A stretch of 64,000 nt of DNA from Bacteroides uniformis (GTDB lineage Bacteria > Bacteroidota > Bacteroidia > Bacteroidales > Bacteroidaceae), in contig NZ_CP102263.1 in the NCBI RefSeq assembly GCF_025147485.1, forward strand, positions 2,679,501 through 2,743,500, written 5' to 3'. A program made the position numbers and the translations under genes. The first letter of the stretch is position 1. Each line of letters opens with the position of its first letter. The notes beneath the pieces were generated by a model. It made no database searches. It was not told where the DNA came from and saw nothing but the letters and a program-made list of their open reading frames with translations. This document shows positions 57,116 to 64,000 of this stretch, in pieces.

Positions 57116-58468
57116 CTATTTGATGGGGGTTACGCTGGCGGTATCGACCTTTCCCTTGAAGAAGTCCTCTTTCTTGCGCTTTTCTCTGATGTCCTTCAGC
57201 CAGTTTTCGGCGGCATTGTATCGGTTGTCTTCTCCGATGATGGGAACTCCGTCCGCATCTACTTCCTGCACTTTGTCCTTGCTGTTTTTCGGACGGGTTT
57301 TCAGGTAGGCCGTTAGGTATCTCTCTGCTTTGGACGCATCTTTCAGATAGTAATAATAGATAAAGGCTGCGTCGTAGAGCAGTTTGTGTTTCTGCCGGTC
57401 GTATTTTTCGTATTGCGTCAGAAGGGTATTCGCCTGGTCGGTGTATTGAAATGCCATCTTGTAGCAGTCCGCAAGCCCCACATATAGGCGGGACATGACA
57501 CTGTCGCTGGGCATGGCGAGGCTTACGGCAGTTTCCAGATAAGTCACTCCATCCTCTTTCCATGATGTCTTGGAGCAGGCGCGTCCCAGATAATAGAGAA
57601 CGTTGATGTTGGTATTGTCATCTTTAAGAGCCCTTTCCAGCAGGTCGTGTGCTGGGTAGAAGTCTTCGAGGGCATAATAGCTGATTCCGGCGTAGAAGCA
57701 GGTTTGGAAAGAACTGTCTTTTTCCTGTAACAGTTGTTCATATCTTTCTATTGCTTTGGGGTAATCTTTGTTCAGGCAATAGGCTTGGGCATTGATGCGG
57801 TTCACAAGGACGTTGGTGGAGTCTATGGAACGGTATTTCTCCGTTATGTTTATGGCGTCTTCATACTGGTGGCCTGCTACATAGATGTTGCCGAGTTTGG
57901 CAGCAGACAGGTAATCATTGGGATATCTTTTCTGTATGTCCAGGTAGGCATCTATCACATGCATGATTTCTGTGTTGTCATAGACTTGCCCCATACTTTC
58001 GGCTCTAAGGTGTAGTACATAGGCGGAACTGTCCCTTTCTGCCAGCAGGTTGCTTTCCTTTAGAGACTCACGGTATCTCTTCATGTTCATCAGCAGACTG
58101 ATATACTGGATGCGTGCGTATTTATTGTCCGGATTTATGTGGAGCGCATTTTGGTAGTAATCCAGTGCCTCGCTATATTTGGCAAGTGATTTGCAGCATT
58201 CGGCAGCTTCAATGTATGCCCGGGGATTGAGAGAATCCTGAGCTACGACTTCCTGAAATACGCTCAGAGCTTCAAGGTTATTGCCCAGCCCTTTCAGCGC
58301 TTTCCCTTTTTGGTAGAGTAGGGGGACGGTCGGGGTTTCTTGATCGATCAGCATCAAGGCTGTTTCATAATCGTAGTTGGCCATCGCCTCTTGAATGGGA
58401 TTTGTGGTCTGTGCCGCCAGAAGCGAACAGCATGCACTGAAACATAAGGAGATAAAAAGCTTTCGCAT
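57116..58468 (-). CDS. Exported tetratricopeptide-repeat protein
   Basis: A 450-residue protein built almost entirely of TPR units (about residues 30-400, for example YSEALDYYQNALHINPDNKYA), after a signal peptide ending LLAAQ (about 17-20). The start is placed at MRKLFISLCF (58468); an ATG 12 bases upstream is also in frame. No catalytic domain. It probably scaffolds envelope proteins. It is the last minus-strand gene before the amylase and is separated from the mmd operon by a terminator. Confidence 0.75.
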   Translation of the reverse strand: MRKLFISLCFSACCSLLAAQTTNPIQEAMANYDYETALMLIDQETPTVPLLYQKGKALKGLGNNLEALSVFQEVVAQDSLNPRAYIEAAECCKSLAKYSEALDYYQNALHINPDNKYARIQYISLLMNMKRYRESLKESNLLAERDSSAYVLHLRAESMGQVYDNTEIMHVIDAYLDIQKRYPNDYLSAAKLGNIYVAGHQYEDAINITEKYRSIDSTNVLVNRINAQAYCLNKDYPKAIERYEQLLQEKDSSFQTCFYAGISYYALEDFYPAHDLLERALKDDNTNINVLYYLGRACSKTSWKEDGVTYLETAVSLAMPSDSVMSRLYVGLADCYKMAFQYTDQANTLLTQYEKYDRQKHKLLYDAAFIYYYYLKDASKAERYLTAYLKTRPKNSKDKVQEVDADGVPIIGEDNRYNAAENWLKDIREKRKKEDFFKGKVDTASVTPIK

Positions 58469-58565
58469 ACAGTATATCATTTATATGAGGTTAAACTGAC
58501 TGCAAGTTACTAAAAAGAATGTATTTACGAAATAATCGTAATCTGTTTTAGATAGATTAACGAAA

Positions 58566-58591
58566 AAGCCCCTCCAAAAATGAAGGGGCTC
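58566..58591 (-). terminator. Terminator of the mmd operon
   Basis: AGCCCCT pairs with AGGGGCT around a 12-base loop. The minus strand continues TTTTTCG. Confidence 0.85.
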
Positions 58592-58637
58592 TAAAATAGT
58601 TCAGAATTCAAGCCGGATAACGGAATGAATAAATGTA

Positions 58638-59807
58638 TTACATTAAGAATCCCAGCAGGATACCTGCTGCTACAGCGGAACCGATTACACCGGCAACGTT
58701 CGGGCCCATGGCATGCATCAGCAGATAGTTGGTAGGATCGTATTCCAGACCTACTACTTGGGAGATACGTGCAGAGTCGGGTACGGCAGATACACCGGCA
58801 TTACCGATCAACGGATTAATCTTGTTGCCTTTCTTCAGGAAGAGGTTGAAAATCTTCACGAAGATGACACCGGATGCTGTGGCAATGACAAATGATAAGG
58901 CGCCCAGACCGAATATCTTGATTGAATCAAGGGTTAAGAACTCGGATGCTTGCGTAGAAGCACCTACTGTCAAACCAAGCAGAATAGTAATGGTATCAAT
59001 CAGCGGACCACTGGCTGTGTTTGCCAGACGACGTGTAACTCCACTTTCTTTCAGTAAATTACCGAAGAACAGCATACCCAGCAAAGGCAGACCGGATGGT
59101 ACAAGGAATGTGGTTAGTAACAAACCGATAATCGGGAACATTACTTTTTCCGTATGTGAAACCACACGGGGAGGTTTCATACGGATAAGACGTTCATTTT
59201 TACTGGTCAGCCAACGCATAATAGGCGGCTGTATCACCGGTACTAATGCCATATATGAATAGGCTGATACCGCAATGGCACCCATTAAGTTAGGAGCCAG
59301 TTTGGAAGAGAGGAAGATGGCAGTCGGACCATCGGCACCACCAATGATACCGATTGCACCAGCCTGCATCGGGTCAAATCCTATGGCAAGGGCAATCATA
59401 TAAGCACCGAATATACCGAATTGGGCTGCTGCACCAACCAACATTAATTTGGGGTTCGATATCAAAGCAGAGAAATCCGTCATGGCACCGATACCCAGGA
59501 ATATGAGTGGCGGGTACCAACCGGAGGTTACTCCCTGGTACAGAATATTAAGTACGGAACCTTCTTCATAGATACCGACTTTTAATCCGGCTTCCATATT
59601 GAAAGGTATATTACCAATCAGCATACCGAAACCGATAGGAATTAATAGCATCGGCTCAAATTCCTTGGCTACAGCCAAGTATATGAAAAACAAACCTACC
59701 AGAAGCATTACCACATGTCCTACCGTTGCATTGGCAAAACCTGTATAAGTCCAGAAGTCGGCAAGGTTGTTTCCTAAAAATGTGATAAATTCTCCCATAT
59801 TATTCAA
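58638..59807 (-). CDS. mmdB: Sodium-pumping decarboxylase beta subunit (MmdB/OadB)
   Basis: A 389-residue integral membrane subunit that couples decarboxylation of the carboxybiotin carrier to Na+ export. It has about nine hydrophobic segments, and the conserved central block GGADGPTAIFLSSKLAP (about 156-172) contains the Asp used for Na+ and proton exchange. C-terminal NAGVSAVPDSARISQ also fits. Its start overlaps the biotin-carrier stop by 8 bases. The neighbouring mmdA and methylmalonyl-CoA epimerase identify the complex as methylmalonyl-CoA decarboxylase rather than oxaloacetate decarboxylase. Confidence 0.9.
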   Translation of the reverse strand: MNNMGEFITFLGNNLADFWTYTGFANATVGHVVMLLVGLFFIYLAVAKEFEPMLLIPIGFGMLIGNIPFNMEAGLKVGIYEEGSVLNILYQGVTSGWYPPLIFLGIGAMTDFSALISNPKLMLVGAAAQFGIFGAYMIALAIGFDPMQAGAIGIIGGADGPTAIFLSSKLAPNLMGAIAVSAYSYMALVPVIQPPIMRWLTSKNERLIRMKPPRVVSHTEKVMFPIIGLLLTTFLVPSGLPLLGMLFFGNLLKESGVTRRLANTASGPLIDTITILLGLTVGASTQASEFLTLDSIKIFGLGALSFVIATASGVIFVKIFNLFLKKGNKINPLIGNAGVSAVPDSARISQVVGLEYDPTNYLLMHAMGPNVAGVIGSAVAAGILLGFLM

Positions 59808-60234
59808 TAATTACGAGGTCAGTACCTTCGAGAACAGAGTCCCCTTTGTTTACATTGATGGCTGTAATCTTACCGTCTTTATCAGCATTGATATTGTTTT
59901 CCATCTTCATGGCTTCCAAAATGATGATAACTTGTCCCTTCTTTACTGTATCGCCGACATTTACTTTGATATCGAGGATTACACCGGGAAGCGGAGATTT
60001 TACACCTGACTTGCCGGTAGAAGCAGCGGCCGGTTTTACTACCGGAGTAGCAGGAGCAGCAGGAGCGGATGTGGCTGCCGGACGTGCTACCGGTTTAACA
60101 ACTACCTTCGGTGCTTTTTCCATTTCAACTTTGTAGGGAGTACCGTTCACTTCTACATGAGCGATGTTGTCTTCAATATCTCCAATGGCAACTTTATATA
60201 CGTTACCGTTAATTTTATATTTATATTCTTTCAT
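59800..60234 (-). CDS. mmdC: Biotin carboxyl carrier subunit of methylmalonyl-CoA decarboxylase
   Basis: A 144-residue carrier protein. An N-terminal segment resembling the decarboxylase gamma-type leader (1-45) is followed by a flexible Ala/Pro linker (about 46-72) and a biotinyl domain (about 73-143). The biotinylation site is Lys in LEAMKMEN (about 109-116). It shuttles CO2 between the carboxyltransferase and membrane subunits. It overlaps mmdB by 8 bases and follows the OadG-like gene by 23 bases. Confidence 0.9.
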   Translation of the reverse strand: MKEYKYKINGNVYKVAIGDIEDNIAHVEVNGTPYKVEMEKAPKVVVKPVARPAATSAPAAPATPVVKPAAASTGKSGVKSPLPGVILDIKVNVGDTVKKGQVIIILEAMKMENNINADKDGKITAINVNKGDSVLEGTDLVIIE

Positions 60235-60257
60235 CGTTTTATTTTATTATGGGTGAC

Positions 60258-61190
60258 TTACTTTTTGTGAGGAGTCTCACGCAACGTATAAATCTTTGAA
60301 CTCCACGGTGAGTAACTGCGTTTTACACGGGTAATGGTAAGTATCGTGTCTTCCACATCGTGTACATCGCTTTGGAATTCGTGCATGGCCATTGAAATGG
60401 CAGCAAAAACTTCTCCCGGAGCCTGCCCCAGTTGTTTCTCTTTTGCTTCTTGTTTATCAGTAATACCTTTAGCTTTCATGGCATTGCGTTTGCTGAGGTT
60501 AACTGATATTTTACCTATAATCTTGAAGGAGATGTAGAGTAATATCAGCCCGCAGAATACAACGCTCATGGCAGAAATAGCCATACCGATACCTACGCTG
60601 TCATGCTCTTCGAATTTTTCCATTTTGGCATTGCTGTCGATAGTCTTGTTGTTGGTACTCGGAGTGACATATTTATCTTCGCTTCCACCCTTTACTTCCC
60701 ATTGGTCGGCTGCATCACTGACACGGGCATAGGATTGGTTGGCTTTTAAAGTACCGGCAGGCACTATGACTTGATCAAGCAATTTCTTGCCGGAATCATA
60801 CAACCCAATCCAGTTGGCATTTGTGGCATCCAGTTTGAAGTTCGTATGAAATGTACCGCGTCTTGGTTCTCCATCAGCCCAGAAAAGTGCATGCTGACGT
60901 GGTTTTATGAGTGTCAGAACGTCACCTTTGGGAATGAAATAACTGGCAGTATCACCCGGCTGGCTGCTGAATTTCAGATAGCAACCTGCAAGGTCGGCGC
61001 TGCCGTATGATCTGTTGAATATTTCAATCCATGCGCTGTGCACACCGTAGTCATCCTGATAGTTGCTTTCGTTGTTGACCAGCACTTCATTCAGCAGCAG
61101 TTTGTTGTTCGATTTCTGTTCTTTGCAAGAAGAGCAAAAGCCTAACACCAGCATCAATGAAAGGAATATTCCGATTTTTGTTTTATTCAT
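60258..61190 (-). CDS. OadG-like subunit fused to a lamin-tail-like domain
   Basis: A 310-residue lipoprotein-like subunit. Leader with lipobox near GFCSSC (about 18-23), an extracytoplasmic lamin-tail-like beta domain (about 30-165, LLLNEVLVNNESNYQDDYG...WIEIFNRS), one transmembrane helix (about 197-220) and a cytoplasmic tail with an OadG-type region. OadG subunits anchor the decarboxylase complex and are normally about 80 residues; the periplasmic domain is the addition. The start is ATG 61190 (MNKTKIGIFL). It sits between mmdA and the biotin carrier. Confidence 0.75.
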   Translation of the reverse strand: MNKTKIGIFLSLMLVLGFCSSCKEQKSNNKLLLNEVLVNNESNYQDDYGVHSAWIEIFNRSYGSADLAGCYLKFSSQPGDTASYFIPKGDVLTLIKPRQHALFWADGEPRRGTFHTNFKLDATNANWIGLYDSGKKLLDQVIVPAGTLKANQSYARVSDAADQWEVKGGSEDKYVTPSTNNKTIDSNAKMEKFEEHDSVGIGMAISAMSVVFCGLILLYISFKIIGKISVNLSKRNAMKAKGITDKQEAKEKQLGQAPGEVFAAISMAMHEFQSDVHDVEDTILTITRVKRSYSPWSSKIYTLRETPHKK

Positions 61191-61221
61191 AATCGTTCTT
61201 GTTTTAGTGTGAAAAGCTTGA

Positions 61222-62775
61222 TTACAAGGGAATATTACCATGCTTCTTAGCCGGGTTAGTCAATTTCTTGGTTTGCAACTGTTGCAGGGCACGAATGATG
61301 CGGAAACGTGTGTTACGCGGTTCGATAACATCATCAATGTAGCCATATTTAGCTGCATTATAAGGATTGGCAAACAACTTGGTGTATTCAGCCTCTTTTT
61401 CAGCCAGGAATTGAGCCGGATTTTCCTGCTCTTTGGCTTCGCGGGCATATAATACTTCTACAGCACCTGCACCACCCATTACAGCGATTTCAGCAGTAGG
61501 CCAAGCATAATTCATGTCGCCACGCAGCTGCTTACAGCTCATCACGATGTGCGAACCACCGTAGGATTTACGCAGTGTGATGGTAACCTTGGGTACAGTA
61601 GCTTCACCGTATGCATACAGCAGTTTGGCACCGTGCAGGATGACGCCGTTGTACTCCTGGCCGGTTCCCGGAAGGAATCCCGGTACGTCTACCAATGATA
61701 CGATAGGAATATTGAAGGCGTCGCAGAAACGGACGAAGCGTGCGCCCTTGCGGGATGCGTTGCTGTCGAGCACACCTGCCAGATACTTCGGCTGGTTGGC
61801 AACAATACCTACGGACTGTCCGTTGAAACGTGCGAAACCAATAATGATATTCTTTGAATAATCTTTTTGGATTTCGAGGAACTCACCATTATCTATGATA
61901 GCACCAATTACCTCGTACATATCGTACGGCTTGTTCGGGTTATCAGGAATGATGTCGTTCAGGGAATCTTCCAGACGGTCGATAGGGTCTGTACAGTCTA
62001 CATAGGGAGCTTCTTCCAGGTTGTTCTGGGGAATGTAGCTCAACAGTTTGCGGATAAGAGCCAAACCTTCTTCTTCTGTCTGTGCAGTAAAATGAGTAAC
62101 ACCAGATTTGGTGGAGTGAACGCTCGCGCCACCCAGGTTTTCCTGGCTTACGTCTTCTCCGGTTACAGTCTTTACTACCTTCGGACCGGTAAGGAACATG
62201 TAGGATGTACCTTCCATCATCAAAGTAAAGTCTGTCAAGGCAGGAGAGTAAACGGCGCCACCGGCACAAGGACCGAAAATACCGGAAATCTGCGGAATGA
62301 CACCCGAAGCAAGTATGTTACGTTGGAAGATTTCAGCGTAGCCAGCCAAGGCATTAATACCTTCCTGAATACGTGCACCGCCCGAGTCGTTGATACCGAT
62401 ACACGGAGCACCCATTTTCATGGCTTGGTCCATAATCTTACAGATTTTCAGAGACATGGTTTCGGACAGTGAACCGGCAGAAACTGTGAAGTCCTGTGCG
62501 AAGATATAAACCAGACGGCCTTCGATTGTACCGCAACCGGTTACTACACCGTCACCGGGGTAGTGTTTCTTTTCCATGCCGAAGTTGGTGCATCTATGTT
62601 CTACGAACATGTCCATTTCTTCGAAACTGCCTTCGTCGAGAAGCATGGCTATGCGCTCGCGAGCTGTATATTTACCCTTCTCGTGTTGCTTTGCAATCGC
62701 TTTTTCACCACCACCGAGACGTGCTGCAGCGCGGCGGTCTATAAGCTCTTTAATCTTTTCAAGTTGATTACTCAT
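61222..62775 (-). CDS. mmdA: Methylmalonyl-CoA decarboxylase carboxyltransferase subunit
   Basis: A 517-residue acyl-CoA carboxyltransferase. It transfers CO2 from methylmalonyl-CoA to biotin, yielding propionyl-CoA in the succinate-propionate pathway. Crotonase-like N and C domains carry [11 protein letters not shown] (about 129-139), [13 protein letters not shown] (about 168-180), VDVPGFLPG (about 366-374) and [11 protein letters not shown] (about 408-418). It is encoded 58 bases downstream of the epimerase gene. The OadG-like gene begins 31 bases after it. Confidence 0.93.
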   Translation of the reverse strand: MSNQLEKIKELIDRRAAARLGGGEKAIAKQHEKGKYTARERIAMLLDEGSFEEMDMFVEHRCTNFGMEKKHYPGDGVVTGCGTIEGRLVYIFAQDFTVSAGSLSETMSLKICKIMDQAMKMGAPCIGINDSGGARIQEGINALAGYAEIFQRNILASGVIPQISGIFGPCAGGAVYSPALTDFTLMMEGTSYMFLTGPKVVKTVTGEDVSQENLGGASVHSTKSGVTHFTAQTEEEGLALIRKLLSYIPQNNLEEAPYVDCTDPIDRLEDSLNDIIPDNPNKPYDMYEVIGAIIDNGEFLEIQKDYSKNIIIGFARFNGQSVGIVANQPKYLAGVLDSNASRKGARFVRFCDAFNIPIVSLVDVPGFLPGTGQEYNGVILHGAKLLYAYGEATVPKVTITLRKSYGGSHIVMSCKQLRGDMNYAWPTAEIAVMGGAGAVEVLYAREAKEQENPAQFLAEKEAEYTKLFANPYNAAKYGYIDDVIEPRNTRFRIIRALQQLQTKKLTNPAKKHGNIPL

Positions 62776-62833
62776 GAATTTATATTCTTTAAGTGTTTAT
62801 ACAATTTATGATTTGATGATTTTACAGTCTTGC

Positions 62834-63250
62834 TTATTCCGGTTTCTCGCAAAGCTCGGTCAGGACACCGAGAGTTGACTTCGGATGCAGGAATGCAATG
62901 TTCAGACCTTCTGCACCTTTGCGGGGAGCTTTGTCTATAAGGCGGATACCTTTTTCTTCGACTTCGGCAAGCGCACCGGCCACTCCGTCTTCAACGGCAA
63001 ATGCCAGATGATGCATGCCACCGTTACCGTTGTTCTTTTCGATGAACTTGGCAATTGTGCTTTCGGGAGAAGTAGGTTCCAACAATTCGATCTTTACATC
63101 GCCCACTTTCAGGAAAGCGGTTCTAACTTTCTGATCTTCCACGGTTTCGATGTTGTAGCATTTCAAACCTAAAACGTTTTCGTAGTACGGAAGGGCTTCT
63201 TCAATGCTCTTAACGGCAATGCCCAGATGCTCAATGTGTGAAATCTTCAT
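62834..63250 (-). CDS. mce: Methylmalonyl-CoA epimerase
   Basis: A 138-residue VOC-fold enzyme that interconverts R- and S-methylmalonyl-CoA, supplying the isomer used by the decarboxylase. MKISHIEHLGIAVKSIEEAL carries the metal His (residue 8), and MHHLAFAVED (about 85-94) the second metal-site region. The start is ATG 63250; a longer frame upstream reads through non-coding leader. It is first in the mmd operon. Confidence 0.93.
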   Translation of the reverse strand: MKISHIEHLGIAVKSIEEALPYYENVLGLKCYNIETVEDQKVRTAFLKVGDVKIELLEPTSPESTIAKFIEKNNGNGGMHHLAFAVEDGVAGALAEVEEKGIRLIDKAPRKGAEGLNIAFLHPKSTLGVLTELCEKPE

Positions 63251-63288
63251 AACTATATAAATTAATGTTAGTATTGTATCCTTTTTAA

Positions 63289-63296
63289 TAAAGGTA
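63289..63296 (-). promoter_or_regulatory. Candidate mmd operon promoter
   Basis: TACCTTTA on the minus strand, one base off the -7 consensus, 38 bases before the epimerase ATG. Confidence 0.4.
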
Positions 63297-63422
63297 TAAA
63301 GCAGCACAAAGAAAGAGAATTCTTCCTTAATAAAGAAATTTTTCATCAATTAATTAATGGTTAATTGAACTTTAGAAGGATTTTTTCAGACTTTAGATAG
63401 AGACCGGTTGTTTTCTTGATAT

Positions 63423-63461
63423 CGTCCGCTAACGGACATCCCCACTGTCCGAAAATGAACA
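63423..63461. promoter_or_regulatory. Two dyad sites upstream of the sigma-54 promoter
   Basis: Site 1 is CGTCCG-CTAA-CGGACA at 63423-63438. Site 2 is TGTCCG-AAAA-TGAACA at 63446-63461. Both fit TGTCCG-N4-CGGACA, and their centres are 23 bp apart, two helical turns. They lie 30-70 bp upstream of the -24 element, where an enhancer-binding activator would bind. Confidence 0.6.
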
Positions 63462-63491
63462 CTTACCCCTCTATGAAACCTTTCCGGCCAC

Positions 63492-63508
63492 TTGGCACAC
63501 TCTTTGCT
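63492..63508 (+). promoter_or_regulatory. Sigma-54 (RpoN) promoter of the TolC-like gene
   Basis: TTGGCAC-N5-TTGCT matches the -24/-12 consensus at every defined position. Transcription would start near 63519, leaving a leader of about 20 nt. Confidence 0.8.
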
Positions 63509-63539
63509 TTTCTGTTTGCGACAATTTTAAAGATTGAAC

Positions 63540-64000
63540 ATGAAAAAGAATATTTTACTTGCAGTTTGTTTTTTGATGCCGTTGGCAACCATGGCGCAGA
63601 ATGATACTTTGGGACATGAACGCAATATTACGCTGTCGGAGGCCATTGTACTGGCCCGTACGCAGTCTGTGGATGCTGCTGTGGCATTGAATGAATTGAA
63701 AACCGCGTATTGGGAATACCGTACATTCCGTGCGGACTTGTTGCCGGAAGTGAATTTCACCGGTACACTACCCAACTATAACAAGTCCTACAGTACCTAC
63801 CAGAATTCCGACGGCTCCTATAGCTTTGTTCGCAACAATACACTGGGGCTGTCCGGACAGCTTTCGGTAGACCAGAACATTTGGTTTACGGGGGGTAAGC
63901 TGTCACTGACTTCTTCGCTGGATTATCTCAAACAACTGGGTTCCGGAGGAGCGAAGCAGTTCATGTCAGTCCCCGTGAGTCTGGAGTTGACGCAACCGGT
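63540..64000 (+). CDS. TolC-family outer-membrane efflux protein, cut by the window edge
   Basis: The first 153 residues of a TolC-like protein; the frame is open to the right edge. Signal peptide ends TMAQ (about residue 20). The following ITLSEAIVLARTQSVDAAVA is the usual start of the OEP helical barrel, and YWEYRTFRADLLPEVNFTG and the aromatic-rich stretch after it also fit. Such genes usually head an efflux operon with membrane-fusion and pump genes, which would lie to the right. It is the only gene here with a sigma-54 promoter. Confidence 0.85.
   Translation, partial: MKKNILLAVCFLMPLATMAQNDTLGHERNITLSEAIVLARTQSVDAAVALNELKTAYWEYRTFRADLLPEVNFTGTLPNYNKSYSTYQNSDGSYSFVRNNTLGLSGQLSVDQNIWFTGGKLSLTSSLDYLKQLGSGGAKQFMSVPVSLELTQP

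Overview
The window is Bacteroides chromosome, most likely Bacteroides uniformis or a close relative. Three things point there. Promoters have the Bacteroides -7 element TAnnTTTG. The window carries a SusC/SusD polysaccharide-utilisation locus with GH16, GH158 and GH3 enzymes, and the GH158 catalytic glutamates fall at residues 137 and 220, as I recall for the B. uniformis beta-1,3-glucanase. There is also a succinate-to-propionate methylmalonyl-CoA decarboxylase operon.

Layout. (1) 1-11.3 kb is the right part of an integrative mobilizable element. It holds AT-rich cargo with a frameshifted YobI-type P-loop NTPase, a mobilization operon (MobC-like protein, relaxase, membrane protein), a RepA-like ATPase, an excisionase-like HTH protein, a tyrosine integrase and a four-HTH protein. 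It abuts the 3' end of mnmE. The left end lies outside the window. (2) 11.3-22.7 kb is housekeeping DNA: mnmE, a decayed response-regulator relic, uridine phosphorylase, a TPR-NfeD-FloA operon, ttcA with a DUF486 gene, and a six-gene operon running from a DUF4199 gene to apbE. (3) 22.8-23.3 kb holds tRNA-Thr, the SRP RNA gene 4 nt away, and a large palindromic array. (4) 23.4-38 kb is a beta-1,3-glucan utilisation locus: membrane-spanning sensor-regulator, SusC, SusD, surface glycan-binding protein, GH16, GH158 and GH3. (5) 38-57 kb is mixed metabolism: enolase, CrcB, an HU-like protein, GH97, a flavodoxin/ferredoxin protein, an AraC regulator, a PurF-like protein, PepT, GcvT, a degenerate M48 protease, L31, fructose-bisphosphate aldolase and a SusA-like amylase. 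(6) 57-63.3 kb has a TPR protein and the mmd operon (mce, mmdA, OadG-like, biotin carrier, mmdB). (7) At the right edge a TolC-like outer-membrane gene begins behind an excellent sigma-54 promoter with two dyad sites.

The most unusual signals are intergenic. Three arrays with unrelated core motifs share one architecture: an 8-13 bp core repeated at 21-23 bp (two helical turns), with at least one inverted copy that closes a hairpin. I do not know a described family of this kind. Heptanucleotide microsatellites also sit directly before several start codons and run into the ends of neighbouring genes.

Two genes (the YobI-type NTPase and the HU-like protein) are broken by single-base changes in T runs. 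Two enzymes (the PurF-like and M48 proteins) lack residues normally required for catalysis.
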